Positions 1 through 12,900 of a DNA stretch of 64,000 bases are shown here, piece by piece. The DNA is from Eleginops maclovinus (Eukaryota; Chordata; Actinopteri; Perciformes; Eleginopidae). Position 1 is the stretch's first letter. Each line of letters opens with the position of its first letter. A program made the translations under genes and the position numbers. The stretch spans positions 20,586,793 to 20,650,792 of the forward strand of contig NC_086357.1 in the NCBI RefSeq assembly GCF_036324505.1. The letters are read 5' to 3'. The notes below the pieces were generated by a model. That model did not search any database. It saw only the letters and a list, made by a program, of their open reading frames with translations, and was not told the DNA's origin.

Positions 1-2535
1 AGTGTTCCTCCATGCTTATTCTCCCATACATTCCTACACAGAAAATTACTTTTGCAAACTATTATGCTGTGGTTAACCCTTAATAGCGTTACAGAAAAAG
101 GGCAGGGAAGAAAAGCAGTCCAAATTCATTCAGCGCTGCAGCCATATTTAAACATTTATGCGTTTTGTATTGAATATCATATACAAGTATATAAAACCAA
201 ATTTGCCAAGGACTTAATTTGCGCCATGGGATTTTACTTTGAAAAGAGCTTTCATTTGAACAAGAAAATAACTTTAAATGACATCTTGTGTTTTACCCTT
301 ACTTAATTTGTCTATTTGGGCGTGGGGGAAGTCGTACATGAGGATCCCTGCTATCAGGTGCGAAGCACCAGACCTCATACTTATGATTATTTCATGTGCT
401 TTAATTCAGAAGAAAAGCAGTCATGAATAGATGAATGAGCAAAAGTGGATAAATATTTCAAACTGTCCCATTTGAACATTGAGTGTAAACAAGTAACAAC
501 TTGTTCTTATTCTGCTTCCTCTCATTTTGTCCCAGAGTAATAGATATGAAAGTGTATGTACGGAAAATGAAAGGTAAAGAAAGACTTTAAGTGTGTCCAT
601 AACACCCAGGAAATATGGAAAAAGTGTAAAAGAGGTTTGTTATAAGCCATGTGAGTCCAAAAAAAACAATCTTCTCTCATGCAGTTCAATCAAAAATAAA
701 ACTGCAAACGATCAGTCAACGAGTTAGATCAGCTTACATCCAACCCTATTGATGGTAGTGGTTTGACATATACAACAGTACATAAAGACAACATTAGCAG
801 CCATAAAAAGTCAGTCTGTGGTGGTGTTTTACGATCAGGTTCATCCTCCTAAGGTGCCTTTCTGAGCCAGCCAGCGCCAGGGGACTGATTTACTTGTCAC
901 ACAAGGGGGACATATTTAGACGTGCTGTGCTGGAGATAGTAGGCGGTAAAGCTGGCAGGGCAGAAAATGACCCAGACAGTGGGAGTGTGGAAGACTAGAG
1001 GCGAACACGTAAGACACACCGGTTAACCCCCTGCCATTAAACCAGATGTGATTTCTGACCAAAGGCCAAGGGACAATGGACTGCAGTACACTAATTACAC
1101 ACCCTGACATTGCTAATAGGAAATGTACTTTCTCTTTATGAGGACGAACAGACGTCGGTAGATCTATCTTTTATAATTTGTAGTTGTGGCAGAAATAAAA
1201 GTGTCTTTAATGTATCTTTTCAGACGTCGGTATATGCTGGGGTAAAAGCAAAAATGTGCTATTAAATCTGTCTCCTAATGACATGACTCAATAAAATGGA
1301 CTTGGCTCTACACTTCAGGTAAATAAAAGAGCTTTAAAGCATTTCTTATATAAGTAATTATGTCTATGTTTACATTAACCTGCCTAGGTGTCAAGTTTTA
1401 ACTCCCACCCATTAAAAATACTGTTTTGTGTAGTTGCTATACAAGACTATTTATAAGGGACCACCAACCAGAGACCACCATGTTTTCCCAGACTGAGAAA
1501 CAAAATGTCTGGTAGACTTTCCACGATGAGTGCACATGCATAAGAAAACTATACAATCTGTTTTCAAATAAATGTTTTTTATTCTATTTTTCGAAATGTT
1601 TTGAGCTCTCGACTTTCTTCAGTTGTAATCCCAACAACTTCAGCTGTAATAGAGATATTTGCCAGAATAGAAGATAGAAAAGGACACACTTAATGATATC
1701 GTTTTTTAATGTAATTTTACATTTTATATAATAAGGTTATAAAGGTGGTTAATAGTGAGTAAACTTGATAAAAAAATATATAAAAGAAGAGCCAATATCT
1801 TTTACTTTGTCACAAAATGGTATTTTGAAATCTGGATAACCTGGAAAACCTTGAGAGGCAGAATATAATTTTGTAAGAATATTTGTTTTTACTGTCTCAA
1901 ATATAACTGTTCTGAAGCCATATAAACAGAATTCACTTTTTTTTAAAGTAACATTGGAAGGAATAGAATAAAGGGGTGTCATTTTTCATTCCCTGTTAGT
2001 GGTATCCTATATGGTTGTTATAAAGCGAGATTGATTTTCAAATAAGTGTTGAGAGAAAAAAGAAAGTGTGATTTTAATTTAGTGTAAAAATAACCATGAA
2101 AAGAATACATTTTTATTTAAGGTTAAATTAAAGACTTGGAAAAGGGTAATACATGTTTTTTATGAATATGAATATATTTCTTTTTGGAAACTTGTTTGTG
2201 TGTATATATATAAGCATCCAGAAAATATAAAATATCAATATGTAACAATACAGTATGTGCATTATACTATAGCCTAACAACAATAAAAACGGGAAATTAA
2301 GATAGAACAATATTTACAGACCTACAACAGGCAGCAGAACAGCAGACTATGTAATAATCATGCTAAAAGTGGAAATGCAAGCGTAGAAAAGAATGAAACT
2401 AAATTGACAAGTTGCCTACAGTACAATAAATAAACCAGCCTACTGTACACCTCATGCTTACAAAATAATCTAAACAACTGGTGGTAAGAAGAGGGACGTA
2501 CAGCAGCAGTGGCTGTCCCGCCACTGACAGTAAAG
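1..2535. other. Intergenic DNA upstream of jun, no gene seen
   Basis: AT-rich, good-quality sequence. The open frames are all short and show no family I recognise. A short inverted repeat (ATGAGG at 338-343, CCTCAT at 373-378) encloses a GGTGC-GAA-GCACC hairpin at 357-369. The 12-mer CAGACGTCGGTA occurs twice near 1,145 and 1,225. No exon or RNA gene can be supported. Confidence 0.6.
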
Positions 2536-2560
2536 CGGGTAACCAGATATTCAAACACAA

Positions 2561-2645
2561 TACGTCATCCCACAATGCACTGCTTTTACGCTCTCCTCGC
2601 AGCATTACCTAATCCCACAATGCACCGCGGGTTTAAGAATCTTCT
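2561..2645 (+). promoter_or_regulatory. jun: Distal jun promoter: ATF/CRE-like site, altered jun2 TRE, HSE-like element
   Basis: TACGTCAT at 2561-2568 is an ATF/CRE-like octamer. TTACCTAA at 2605-2612 sits where mammalian JUN has its distal jun2 TRE (TTACCTCA), with one C-to-A change. AGAATCTTCT at 2636-2645 follows in the same order as in the mammalian promoter. Both TRE/CRE-like sites are followed by the same 10 bases (TCCCACAATGCA-type), so the two modules look like a local duplication. The sites are seen directly; their roles are inferred from the known JUN promoter, where Jun/ATF2 dimers bind. Confidence 0.6.
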
Positions 2646-2686
2646 GGTTGGTAGTCAAGGCAACGTACTTTATCGGGAGGGCCGGA

Positions 2687-2751
2687 CCCCGCCTCCGACA
2701 CGCCCCTCAGCCAATGGTAGAGCCCCTTCATGACATCATGCCTATTTTTAG
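2687..2751 (+). promoter_or_regulatory. jun: Proximal jun promoter: GC boxes, CCAAT box, jun1 TRE, MEF2 site
   Basis: In order: CCCCGCC at 2687-2693 and CGCCCC near 2701 (Sp1-type), CCAAT at 2711-2715, TGACATCA at 2731-2738 and CTATTTTTAG at 2742-2751. The same order, and nearly the same spacing, is known from the mammalian JUN promoter: Sp1, CTF, the proximal AP-1/ATF site that mediates autoregulation, and MEF2/RSRF. By analogy transcription would start roughly 70 bases after the TGACATCA site, near 2800. A TATATA stretch at 2802-2807 could also position a start about 25-30 bases downstream. Start position is inference. Confidence 0.85.
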
Positions 2752-3063
2752 AGAGGCAGCGGCAGCAGATAAGGTTTGCTTCCACGCTGCACAGCTCAGA
2801 GTATATACACATCCAGGCAGAGTAGGAACGTCAGACAGTGTCGGTGCCTGACAAGAGAACTTCATTTAGACTCAAACTAGTCTGGATACTTTGGCGAAAG
2901 CTTTTCAACCATAACAGTCTGAAAGAGCTAAGTCCAGCACTATCAAAGCTTGGAAGTTTTTACGCACAGAGAGGACGTTTGGAAACCGATGTTCTTCCCT
3001 AAGAAGGAGGGGAACGAAAAGTTGTTTCGATAAAGACTTTGTCGCTACTTCGGCTTCTCTTCC

Positions 3064-4044
3064 ATGTATACCAAGATGGAAACTACTTTCTATGACGACT
3101 CGCTCAATGCTTTCTCCCAGCAAGACAACGCCGGCTACGGATACAGCAATCCCAAAGCGCTGAAACACAACATGACACTGAACCTCGTCGATCCGACAGG
3201 CACTTTGAAACCTCACCTCCGCGCCAAAGCCAGCGACGTCCTCACCTCCCCTGATGTGGGCTTGCTGAAGCTGGCTTCCCCGGAGCTGGAGCGACTTATC
3301 ATCCAGTCCAGCAATGGACTCATCACCACCACGCCGACTCCTACACAGTTCATGTGTCCCAAGAATGTCACCGATGAGCAGGAAGGTTTCGCCGAGGGGT
3401 TTGTCCGAGCCCTGGCTGAGCTCCACCACCAGCACATGCCTGGCACTCTGAATGTCACCTCAGCTTCTCAGACAAGTGTCAACACCTCCCTGCCGACTGT
3501 GTCATCTGTTGCGGGTGCCACCGTTTACAACAGCAACAACAACAACAACAACACAGCCATGCGCTCCGACTCGCCTGTTTATGAGGACCTGGATACTTTT
3601 AACCCGGCCATCAGTACCGTCTCGGCACCAAATTACACCACCACAGCCCCGGTGATGTCCTTTTCTGCTGCTGCGCCACAGCTTCCCATCTACGGACAGC
3701 CATCCTCCAGGCTGTCGGCGCTCAAAGAGGAGCCCCAAACTGTGCCTGAGATGCCGGGGGAGACGCCTCCTCTCTCCCCGATTAACATGGAGAACCAGGA
3801 GCGCATCAAGGCCGAGAGAAAGCGAATGAGGAACCGCATCGCTGCCTCCAAGTGCCGGAAGAGGAAGTTGGAGCGCATCTCGAGGCTGGAGGATAAAGTG
3901 AAGAACCTTAAATCCCAGAACTCGGAGCTCTCGTCTACAGCAAACGTGTTGCGGGAGCAGGTGGCTCAGCTGAAACAGAAAGTTATGAACCACGTGAACA
4001 GCGGGTGCCAGCTCATGTTAACGCAGCAGCTCCAGACCTTCTGA
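3064..4044 (+). CDS. jun: Transcription factor Jun (AP-1 subunit), 326 aa
   Basis: Nuclear bZIP activator that binds TRE/CRE sites as a homodimer or as a heterodimer with Fos/ATF proteins and is activated by JNK. It is a single uninterrupted exon, as in other Jun genes, and about the usual length (human JUN 331 aa). From the N-terminus: JNK-docking delta region at about 30-57; phospho-acceptor sites S62-P and S72-P with the TTTPTPT cluster at 88-94; a SUMO-type LKEE motif around K221; GSK3-type sites T234 and S238 in GETPPLSP; basic region 248-271 ([13 protein letters not shown] core); leucine zipper L275, L282, L289, L296, L303; and the invariant C-terminus ending QLQTF. A six-Asn run at about 158-163 comes from an AAC repeat. 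The residue matching human S249 is Asn244. The first ATG has T at -3; Met5 (AAGATGG) has the better context, as in mammals. Confidence 0.98.
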   Translation: MYTKMETTFYDDSLNAFSQQDNAGYGYSNPKALKHNMTLNLVDPTGTLKPHLRAKASDVLTSPDVGLLKLASPELERLIIQSSNGLITTTPTPTQFMCPKNVTDEQEGFAEGFVRALAELHHQHMPGTLNVTSASQTSVNTSLPTVSSVAGATVYNSNNNNNNTAMRSDSPVYEDLDTFNPAISTVSAPNYTTTAPVMSFSAAAPQLPIYGQPSSRLSALKEEPQTVPEMPGETPPLSPINMENQERIKAERKRMRNRIAASKCRKRKLERISRLEDKVKNLKSQNSELSSTANVLREQVAQLKQKVMNHVNSGCQLMLTQQLQTF

Positions 4045-4760
4045 GGCGGTGTGATCAGCGGCGGAGGAGAGAGGAAAGACTGTTGAAAGTAAAACGGACG
4101 CGTCCTGTGATAGTGAGTGGCTGTATCTCCTGAACATCCGGACAGGATTTGGGCTGATGTGGCGAGACACTGGCAGGACCGGGACCGCACAGAAGTTCCT
4201 GGGTATAACGGGCTCCCTGGTGGCGCGTCCCAGAGATGGATCCGGGACAGTGACAGTAGCCATGAACCAGAGAGGGCATGCAAGCAGGATAGCTTCTGTT
4301 TCGTGCTGTTTTTACAGAGCTGGACAAGACTGAATTTTCTTGATTTACACCCAGCTCTGCATGGACCTTATCATGACCATCAAAGGAGAAATTCAGTATT
4401 GGAGGATTTAAGAACATGCAATAGACTTTTTCTTGCTTAGACACAATGGCCTCTAACTTGGGCATGTTGGCCAACTCTAAAGACTGAACAGTTGTAACAA
4501 AAGCTGCCTGACTTCTGAGATATAGTACAAAGTACTTTTTTCTTTATTGTAAGGAATCCAGTTAGAAAAGCTTCAAGATTTACTTGTTTTTTCTAAAGTT
4601 GTTTGATGGGGTTTCACTCATTGTTATATGTATATAAGATCAACTTGGAGTACTTATGTTTACCCTTTGTAATATGAAATAATGTTTTTTTATGTTTTGT
4701 TTTCTGAGCAATTCAGAAACTAATCAATATTTAAGAAAATAAACCAGATGAGATGAAGAA
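4045..4760 (+). other. jun: jun 3' untranslated region with poly(A) signal
   Basis: The stop codon TGA ends at 4044. AATAAA at 4738-4743 is the first convincing polyadenylation signal, giving a 3'UTR of about 0.7 kb. The region turns AT-rich after 4500. The open frames inside it have no recognisable content. Cleavage position is inferred. Confidence 0.7.
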
Positions 4761-5640
4761 ACATTGCCTCTGTGTTCTTGAAAGTGTGTGTGACAGAAAA
4801 AAAGTGGGTGTGCCATGTCAGGAGCTCAAACAATAAAACATGTTGCAACATGTTGCAAGAGCTGCCAGTTCCCAGTACATCAAGGTAAATTCCATAAGTG
4901 CTTTTATTGATTCATGCTAAGTGATTGTGTGTCAGCTGACAGACCAAACTACCTTACTGATGGAGGCCAATACAAGTCCAGGTTTCTACTTTCTCTCAAG
5001 ACACATAACTATACTTTATAAACATTAAAACCAAACCTTCCATTGTTCTCAGGTGTTAACAAGTTTCATGGTGTTAATGCAACACTGTCAGAGTTACAAC
5101 ATGTTGAAATACGTGATAAATCTTAACTGAAGACCTACCAGGTGTCACTGATTTGACACATTAACAGGAAAATCACAGGCTATCCTCCATTGCAACATAC
5201 ATACATAATATTTCCTGTCCTGTTTGAATTAACACTCCAGTATGTCGAAACAAACTTGAATAAAGTCTTAGGTCTTGAGTGGATGGGCTATACCATCAAT
5301 AAGAGATTAATAAATATCAAATGAATAAGCTGTAAAAGTACAACCATGGTTTTGTAAGGAGAGCAATTATTGATCAATTGTAGCATTCTGTAAGATACTG
5401 TGCTTTCAATGATAATAATTTCCTCTCTGAAAAAGTAACCTAAAAGGAACAAACATAATCAAAAGGTAAACAGGGATCCAACAACAAACACCTAAACACA
5501 AATCTGGAGACCTTTTGATAGGCCTTTAAATTCAGGGAATGACAAAGGTGTCAATAGTGTGTTTCCATCAGTAAGGAATATGCACAATCCATTCCAGTAT
5601 GTTTCAGATATATATGAACAGGTTAGAAAGAATATATATA
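4761..5640. other. Intergenic DNA, no gene seen
   Basis: Normal-quality AT-rich sequence between jun and the poor-quality block. I see no exon, RNA gene or clear repeat here. Confidence 0.6.
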
Positions 5641-8600
5641 TAGGAATAATTATGGGGGGGGGCTGTCCCCCCTAGTGCACAAATGAAAGTAAAGCCACTT
5701 AGGGAAAATTATAAACCACCAAGCTTTATGGGTTTCAATTCCTGCGGGCCCTTTTCACCGGGTGAATGTGTATGAAATTATGGGGGGGACAATCACAACC
5801 ACTATTCCCGGCCCCTGCTAAAAAAAAAAACACAAAGGGGGGCAACACAGACCAAGAGATTTAAAATTTTAAAACCCTAAACTGCATTTTTGTACGGGCC
5901 CTCAGTTTTTTTTTAAATTTAAAACAAACAAAATTCGAGGGTTTATAAAAACAGGACAGGTTATATGGAGTTTTTAAAAAATTCAGTTTTTTTCTGATAC
6001 CAAAAAACCCCTTATCAAAAAATAAAAATTTTTTTAAATTTTTGGTTTTGTAAAAATTCCATTTTATTATCCTTTTTTTTTTCATTTTCTTTTTTCCTTT
6101 TTTCTTCTTCTTTTTTTTTTTTGGGCTTTTGTCCTAGGGGATTTCCAACAGGGTTTTTTAAACACATGAATGAAAAAACCGGGTTTGGGGACTTTTTTAA
6201 TATTAATCCCTTCATACAAAAATTTGAAAACATTGGGGAAAATTAAATATCCACTTTTTTAAAAAGTGTATGCAATAAAAGTGCATATAAATTAAATTTT
6301 TGTTAAAATTTAGTTTAGATTCTTTTTTTGATAACAAGCTGAAATTTTTCCCGTAACACGATTTAAATTTTTTTTAACTAACATAAACATAATTAAAATG
6401 AAAAAATTCAAAAAAAAACACAGTTGAAAGAACTTTGTTCTAATTCTTTGTAAACATTTATTTCTTTTAACCCCACGGTTTTTTAATGGGGTTTAAAATT
6501 TTTGCTTTTTTCGGATTTTTTTTAAAAGGGGGGGGGCCCCCGGGACACTTTCCCCCCCCCCGGAAAAGCGGGGGCCTTTCCCTTTTCCATATAAGGAGGG
6601 GGGGCCGCTCGGAAATCTATCACGAAGAGGGGGCTTTCTTTTAGGGAAAATGAGCGCTCTAAAATTCCCTGGGGGAATCCCAATGTGAGCCCTGAGAAGT
6701 TTCCGGGGGGCCACTGGACAAAGCAAAAGAAATATTTAACCCCCCCCAACAAAACTATCCTATGGGAAAAAAAAATTTTAAATTTGATGCATACATTTTC
6801 AACACAAACAAATTAAAATGAAAGTCCCAAAAATTTTAAATAAAACCCTGCATTTTTTTCGAGTTGACCACCCTTTCTGTGGGGAAAATTTTTAAAAAAA
6901 AAGGATTATCGTTTTATCCGGGCTCTTTTTTTGGAGCTTCCAACATTGTTCCTTATTTTTTAAAACCCAAAAAATTTGGTTTTTTTAAAATTTTTTTTAA
7001 ATTTCCTTTTGGGTTATTGTTTATTTGGACGGGTTTGGTTTTTTTGGTTGTTGTTTTGTTTTTATTAAAATTTTTAAATCGCTCGTTTTTTGATTTTTTA
7101 CCCCAGACAAATCCTTTTTTAGTCCATTTTAAATTTATTTTTAATCTTGCTCGTGAAGAAAATTTTGTCTGCTTTTTCTTTATGTTCAATTGGGGGGGGT
7201 TTGTTCTTTTTTAAATACATTTTAATTGGGGTTTAAATTTTGGGATGGGGGAAAACCCTTAAAACGGAAAACCCACAAGGTTTTCAAACTGAAGAAAGCT
7301 TTTTTAAAAAATTTTTTGGAAAATTTTTTACAAAATTTAATTTTAATTATCGGGTTTTATCATCTCAACTTCTTTCGTACATTGCGGACCCAAAAAGTGT
7401 TTTTTGACTCCCCAAAAGGGGGAAAAACAAATTTTTCAATTTTTAAAACTTTACCTAATGCTTTTTAATAAATTAATACAGGTTTTTTTTGTTTGTTAGA
7501 TTTCGGGATAGCATCAACAACACGAGGTAAAGGTTTTTTTCCCCTTTCAGGCTTTCCCCCCCCAAAACCTTGTGTTTTAAAGAAAAACCCATACAGTCAA
7601 AGGGTTTAAAACCTCCCCTCCAATTTTTCTGTTCAAATTCTTTCTTTCTGATTTAACAAAATCCGTTTTGAAATCCAAATTTTTACCCGGGTTTTTTAAA
7701 CCAATTCATTTCAAGTGTAAAGCCAAACAGGGGTTTTTGCTCCCATAATTTAAAAAACAAAATTGGAGGGGGAGGGCATAGGAAAACAAAAACCTTATGC
7801 TGCACGGAGGGGGGAAATTTGTGGGGCATGCTTCTCTTGAGGCTTGGGTTTAAAGAATACAGTAAAAAACAATCTGCATTTCCAAACAAAAAGGTAGACC
7901 CGGGAAAATAACGGGGGGGGCCCCGGGGAACATCTTTTTTGGGGAAGGGACCCCCTCGCTAACAAAGAGTTTTTTACCAGGGGCACATTGAAATTTTATC
8001 AAAAAAAACTTTTTTTTTTAAAAAATTACGAGATTAAATTAATCCCAAGGGGAATAAAAAAAAAAAAAAAATTTTTTAATTTTTTTTTTCAACTTTTTCT
8101 CATGCCCTAACCCCTTGGGAAAACGTTTTTTCCAAAAGATTTAAAAAAAAATTGTTTTCCCTGAAATAGCCCAAAAATTTTAAAGGAGTTTCCCTTTTTG
8201 GGCAGAAAAGCTTTTTAATCAAGAATTGGCCTTTTAAAGGGAAGGTGGGAAAAAATTACCCAGAATCCCAGATTTTCTTGTAACTTTTTAATTTTTTACA
8301 TTTTTTTTTTTTTTTAAAAATAAAACCCAAAAAAACAATAAACTTAACCCCTGTTTGGGCTAACAAAAAAACCCCAAAAATTACTTCCAAAAATTTAGAA
8401 ATTTGAAATCAAAAAAAAATTTAAATTTTAAAAAAAAATTTTAAATATTAATTTGGTGAGGTTTTTTTTTGTGAGCTTTTCACTAAGGGGGGGTCTCAGC
8501 CTTGGGGGCGGGCCCAATTTTAAATTTTAAACAGGCTTTAAGGACCAAATTTTTTGGGAACTTTAATTGGCCCCTAATAAAATTTTTCTTTTTCCAACCT

Positions 8601-9949
8601 TTTAAAAGGGGAAATTTCCTTTTCCCATTTTGAAAATTTAGGACACCCAAATCATCAAATTTACCCTGCCCCTTGAAGTTCAGCGAAAGGAGGGTTTTTA
8701 AAAACATAAAGGGTAAAAAAACCAAAGGGCCAAATTTTAAATTGGGGGGAGGGAACAGATTACAGCTGGGGTTAGTAAAAGGCCCTACTTAAAAAAATTA
8801 AAGGGGGGGGAAAAAATCCAAAAACATGGGGGCGAAATAAGGGCCCATAAATTTTTATCCCCATTAAATTCTGCCGGGTTTAGATGAGGGACGGGGACCG
8901 GGCACGGGGGCCCCTTTTTACAATTTTAAAACCCCGGGGGGGGGACTTTTATAGGGGGACAATTTCAAAAGGGACCCCAAACCTCATTCCCAACCTATTT
9001 TGGGGTTCTGGGCCCAATATCAAAGAAAATCAAACAAATTGCTTTAAAAAGGTTGGGATATTTTTTTAAAAGGGTACCCGTGGGTTAAATTAAAAAAATA
9101 AAAATGCCCCGGGAAAAAAAATAAAAAAATTTGGGAAAAAGATTACAAATTTAAAAACCCTGGGATCTGAAAATTTTAAAAACCCTTGGGAATTTTGAAT
9201 TTAAAATTTGTGATCAAAAGATGAAAAGGGTTCACAATGAAAAAGTTTTTTTTCAACAAAACCCCTTTGTCCCTTTTAAAGCGACCCGTGATGAAATAAC
9301 CCGGTTGGAACCCCGGGGGGACAAAAAAGGTTTTCCCGGGAACCCCAAAGTCCTTTAAATTTTGACCCCAAATCTTGAACATTTTTTTAAATAACAAATT
9401 TTGGGATTTTGGGGAGGTTTCACCAGCAAGGCCCCAAAAACAGGGGGGTTACCACGGGGATCCCATCTGCACCAACTTGGGGGTTGATTGAAAATTAAAA
9501 ACCCCGGACAAAAAAGTTTTAAATTTTTTCCCCCCCAAATTGTAAAAATTTAAAAGTTACAAGAAGTAAACCCTTTCCTTTTTTTTTTTGAAAATTTTTT
9601 TAAAAAGGGGGGTTTTTTATTTTTTGATATTTTGAAAATTTCAACATAAAAGGAAGGGAAAATTTTTGGGAAAAAATTGGACATGAAAAAGATAAAAATG
9701 GGGGGACCACTTTTTTTAAAAACAATTTTTCCTCCGCCAAAAAGGGGTAGGGGGGACCTTTTTTGGGGGTCTTATCAGTCGAACCAACAAGAAAAATCTG
9801 TTTTTCCTTAAACAAAAATCTCTTTTTCAAAACCCAAAATTAAAATTTTCCAAAACCCTTTAAACTAATTTAAAAGGGGGTAGGCTTTACTGCACTTAAG
9901 GGGTCGTTCATTTTGGTTTTTTTTAAATTTTAAAAACCCAAATCGGGCC

Positions 9950-12900
9950 ATATTTCCCAACCAGCCCCCCGTTTACAAAAAGGAATTTTTTTCTTTCCAG
10001 ATTTTTCAGAAATCGTCGTTACAAAAAATTTATGCAAAACCCCCCCCGGAACCCCCACATCTTCCCGGCCCTGGGGGCCACCCCAGGGGTTTTTCCAATA
10101 GCAACAAAAAAAGGGTAAAACCCTGCGAGTTCCACTTTGGGGGAAAATAATCAAATTTATTTTTTTTTGTCCGGCCCCCAACTGGGGGGGTTATTTTAAA
10201 CCTAATCCATTAAATAAATTGTGGGCCAACCAAAATTTTTTCTAAAATTATAAAATAAAAAAGGAAATTCACCTTCAAAATTTTTCTCAGCGTCCATTGA
10301 AACAAAAATTTTCCGGGGAAATCGGGAGAAGGGGGTTTAATAAAATATGTCTTTTTAACCGCTTTTGGGGAAAAGAGGGGCAATCTTTAAAAACCCTTTT
10401 GATCCTGGAAAAAATAGCCAGAACAATTCTAAATTTTTTTTGCTACTCCTTACTAATGTTTTTTGGCCCAGCACAAAGCAAGATATAGGGGGAAAAATTC
10501 CCAACAAAAAAAGGATCTTTTCCTTTTTTAGTATAAAAAAAATAGTACCCGGGACTTCGGGGGGGAATGTGAAAAGGATTGAAACGATTAGTTAAAAATT
10601 TTTAGCAAATGGGGTTAATTTTTTCAGAAAAACCTTTAAAAAAAATCAGCAGGGAAACCATGGGGGCCCCAACTTTTTCACACTCTGCACCCGACATTAA
10701 AACCCAATTTTAATTTTCCCATTAACTTGGGGGGTTTTCATCAAACCCCACGATATTTCGGGAAATCAAAAAGAGGGGATTTTTGGGGACAAAAAAAAGT
10801 TTTCTTTATTGTGTTAAATCATTTTGACCCTCAAAGTAAACAAGGGAACTAAAAAAGCCCCTAAATTGGTCTTTAAAGGGTTTGAGGATTAATAGATTTC
10901 CATCAGCAGTTTTCTTTTGAGTGATTTTGCTAGGGGAAAGGATTGTGGGTTTTGGGTGGGCATTATTTTGTCTTTATCTCCGTTTTCATACAATTTTGGC
11001 TTTTTTTTTAAAAGGGTTTTTTTCCCCTCTTTGATCCAAAATTTCCCCAAAAATTCAGTTTTTTTGCCCAGAAATTCTTTGGAAGATCTGCAGGGGGGAG
11101 TCTACACATTTTTGTTGCAATCCCATAAAAACCCCTGGGGCAATTTTTTTCTCAGTATTAGGGCCTTTTCCCCCCGGGCACGTTTCCCCAAACTGTTAAA
11201 AGAGATACATGGGGGTTAAAAATTTAGTGAAAAAAAAAAGGTCAATGCTTTCCCAAATGGTTTTAAAATAAACTTTCTGAGATTTGATCCCTCCACGAAC
11301 AATATTTCCCTTAGAAGATGGGGCAGAGGGCTTTTTAAAATGAACGGCAAGTGAAGGTTTTAATACAACATTTAAAAAATCCCCCCCAAATTGAGGGGCG
11401 GGAATTTTATGTCGGGAATGGAAAAGAACATTTTGAAAAAGCCCTCGTTGCCCCAATTGGGGCCCATAGGTACACTTCCCCAACGTCAGATTGTTCCCCG
11501 CAATTTTTCCCGGGTTGAAAATTTTTAAACCCCTTTTTGGGTCTGATATAACTTTGGGTCACAGAAAAATTGGATTGATTTATGAACAAAATTCAATGCC
11601 TCGGGCCTTTTTTCAAAAAAGAAGAATGGAAAAGGGCGGGCCCCCCAAACCTCTCCCAAATTTTTAAATTGGTGTGAGGGTTTTTGGGGGGTTTGCCGGG
11701 CCCAAACCCGACCCGCCCAAACATTGCTTTTGTAAGGAGCCCTGGGCACTCACCATTGACAAGTGTTTTCTACTTGAAGGGGGGGTACCTTTTTCAGTAC
11801 CACTCTGGATCAACCAAAACCCAGTCATAACTTTTGGTCTGACGTTTCTCCTTCGCCACAAAAGGGGAGCAGCTGGAAAATTAAAATTTTTCCCGAACCC
11901 CGTGGGGGGGGGGGGGGGGGGGGGGGGGGGCCCACAAATTTGGGGGGGGGGGGCCCCATTAAAAAAACGCAAATTTTGTTTTTGGCTCCCTTTAACTTGG
12001 GGAAATTTTGGGGCAGCGTTTGCCACACCCGGACGGGGGTTTTCCTTGCAACTTTAAACCGCCGCCTTTCCCTAACTACCAACTAAAACTTGCGCCAAAC
12101 CAACGTCATCTTTCTCACCCACCCCCTCTTTTTCGTGGGGGGGACCTAAGGGTTTTGGCCGGGGGAAAACCCCAAAAAAAACCCAAAAAACCCCGGACCT
12201 AAAAAACGGGAAGGGAAATTTTAAAAAATTTACGGAAGTACGGAAGGGGACCGGGTGGGTTGGGAAGGGGGGTTTTTTGGAAAAAAGGGCCTTTTTTAAT
12301 TTTTTAAAATTTTTAAAGGGGTTAATCACTTTTTTCTTTCACAGGGAATTCAAGCCCCTGTTTTTCCCAAAATTAGAAAATTTTTAAAAGCACCCTTAGT
12401 GCGTTAAATTAAGCTTACATAAAATTTGTCCCTGCCCCTTTCGGGGCCCCCCCTCCCTGCTGACGGGAACGGGGAAAGAAAAGGGGGGATGGGGACCAAA
12501 TTTAGTTTTTTTAAGTTGGAAGAAAAAATTACACAAACAATTATCCCCCCCCCCCCCCTTGTTGCAGAAACAAAGAACAACAAACAAAAACTCTATACCA
12601 GACACCTTTTTACTTCCTTTTGAGCTACGCTAAACCCCCCAAAAACACGGGTTTTTAACGAATTTAAAGTCTCCCGGGAAGCCCTCATTTTCTTGTAGAT
12701 TTGTGCCCAAAATTCTTTCAAAAAGTTTATATTTTAAACCCCAAATTTTAGCAAGAAATACTGGTTTGTCTGCTTTGAAAATCTATGATGTACCTTTCCC
12801 CATTGTTTGGGAAAAAAAAATTGCTTTTTAAGGACGTTAAAATTCAGAATTTAGGGTCTTTAATTGAAAACATTTATGAAAATTGGGCGGGGGGTCTGCC

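Noticed and set aside
338..378. Hairpin (ATGAGG/CCTCAT outer, GGTGC/GCACC inner) as a possible structured RNA
   Set aside because: Stems are short, the interior is asymmetric, and it matches no RNA family I know.
3502..3993. 163-codon frame on the minus strand of jun
   Set aside because: Antisense shadow of the jun coding sequence with no independent features.
4055..4474. Open frames of 105-139 codons in the jun 3'UTR, both strands
   Set aside because: No recognisable protein content; the region fits an untranslated tail ending at AATAAA 4,738.
11664..12082. Open frames of 85-127 codons with poly-Gly/poly-Pro runs
   Set aside because: Products of G and C homopolymers in the poor-quality block; the duplicated unit does not keep the frames open.
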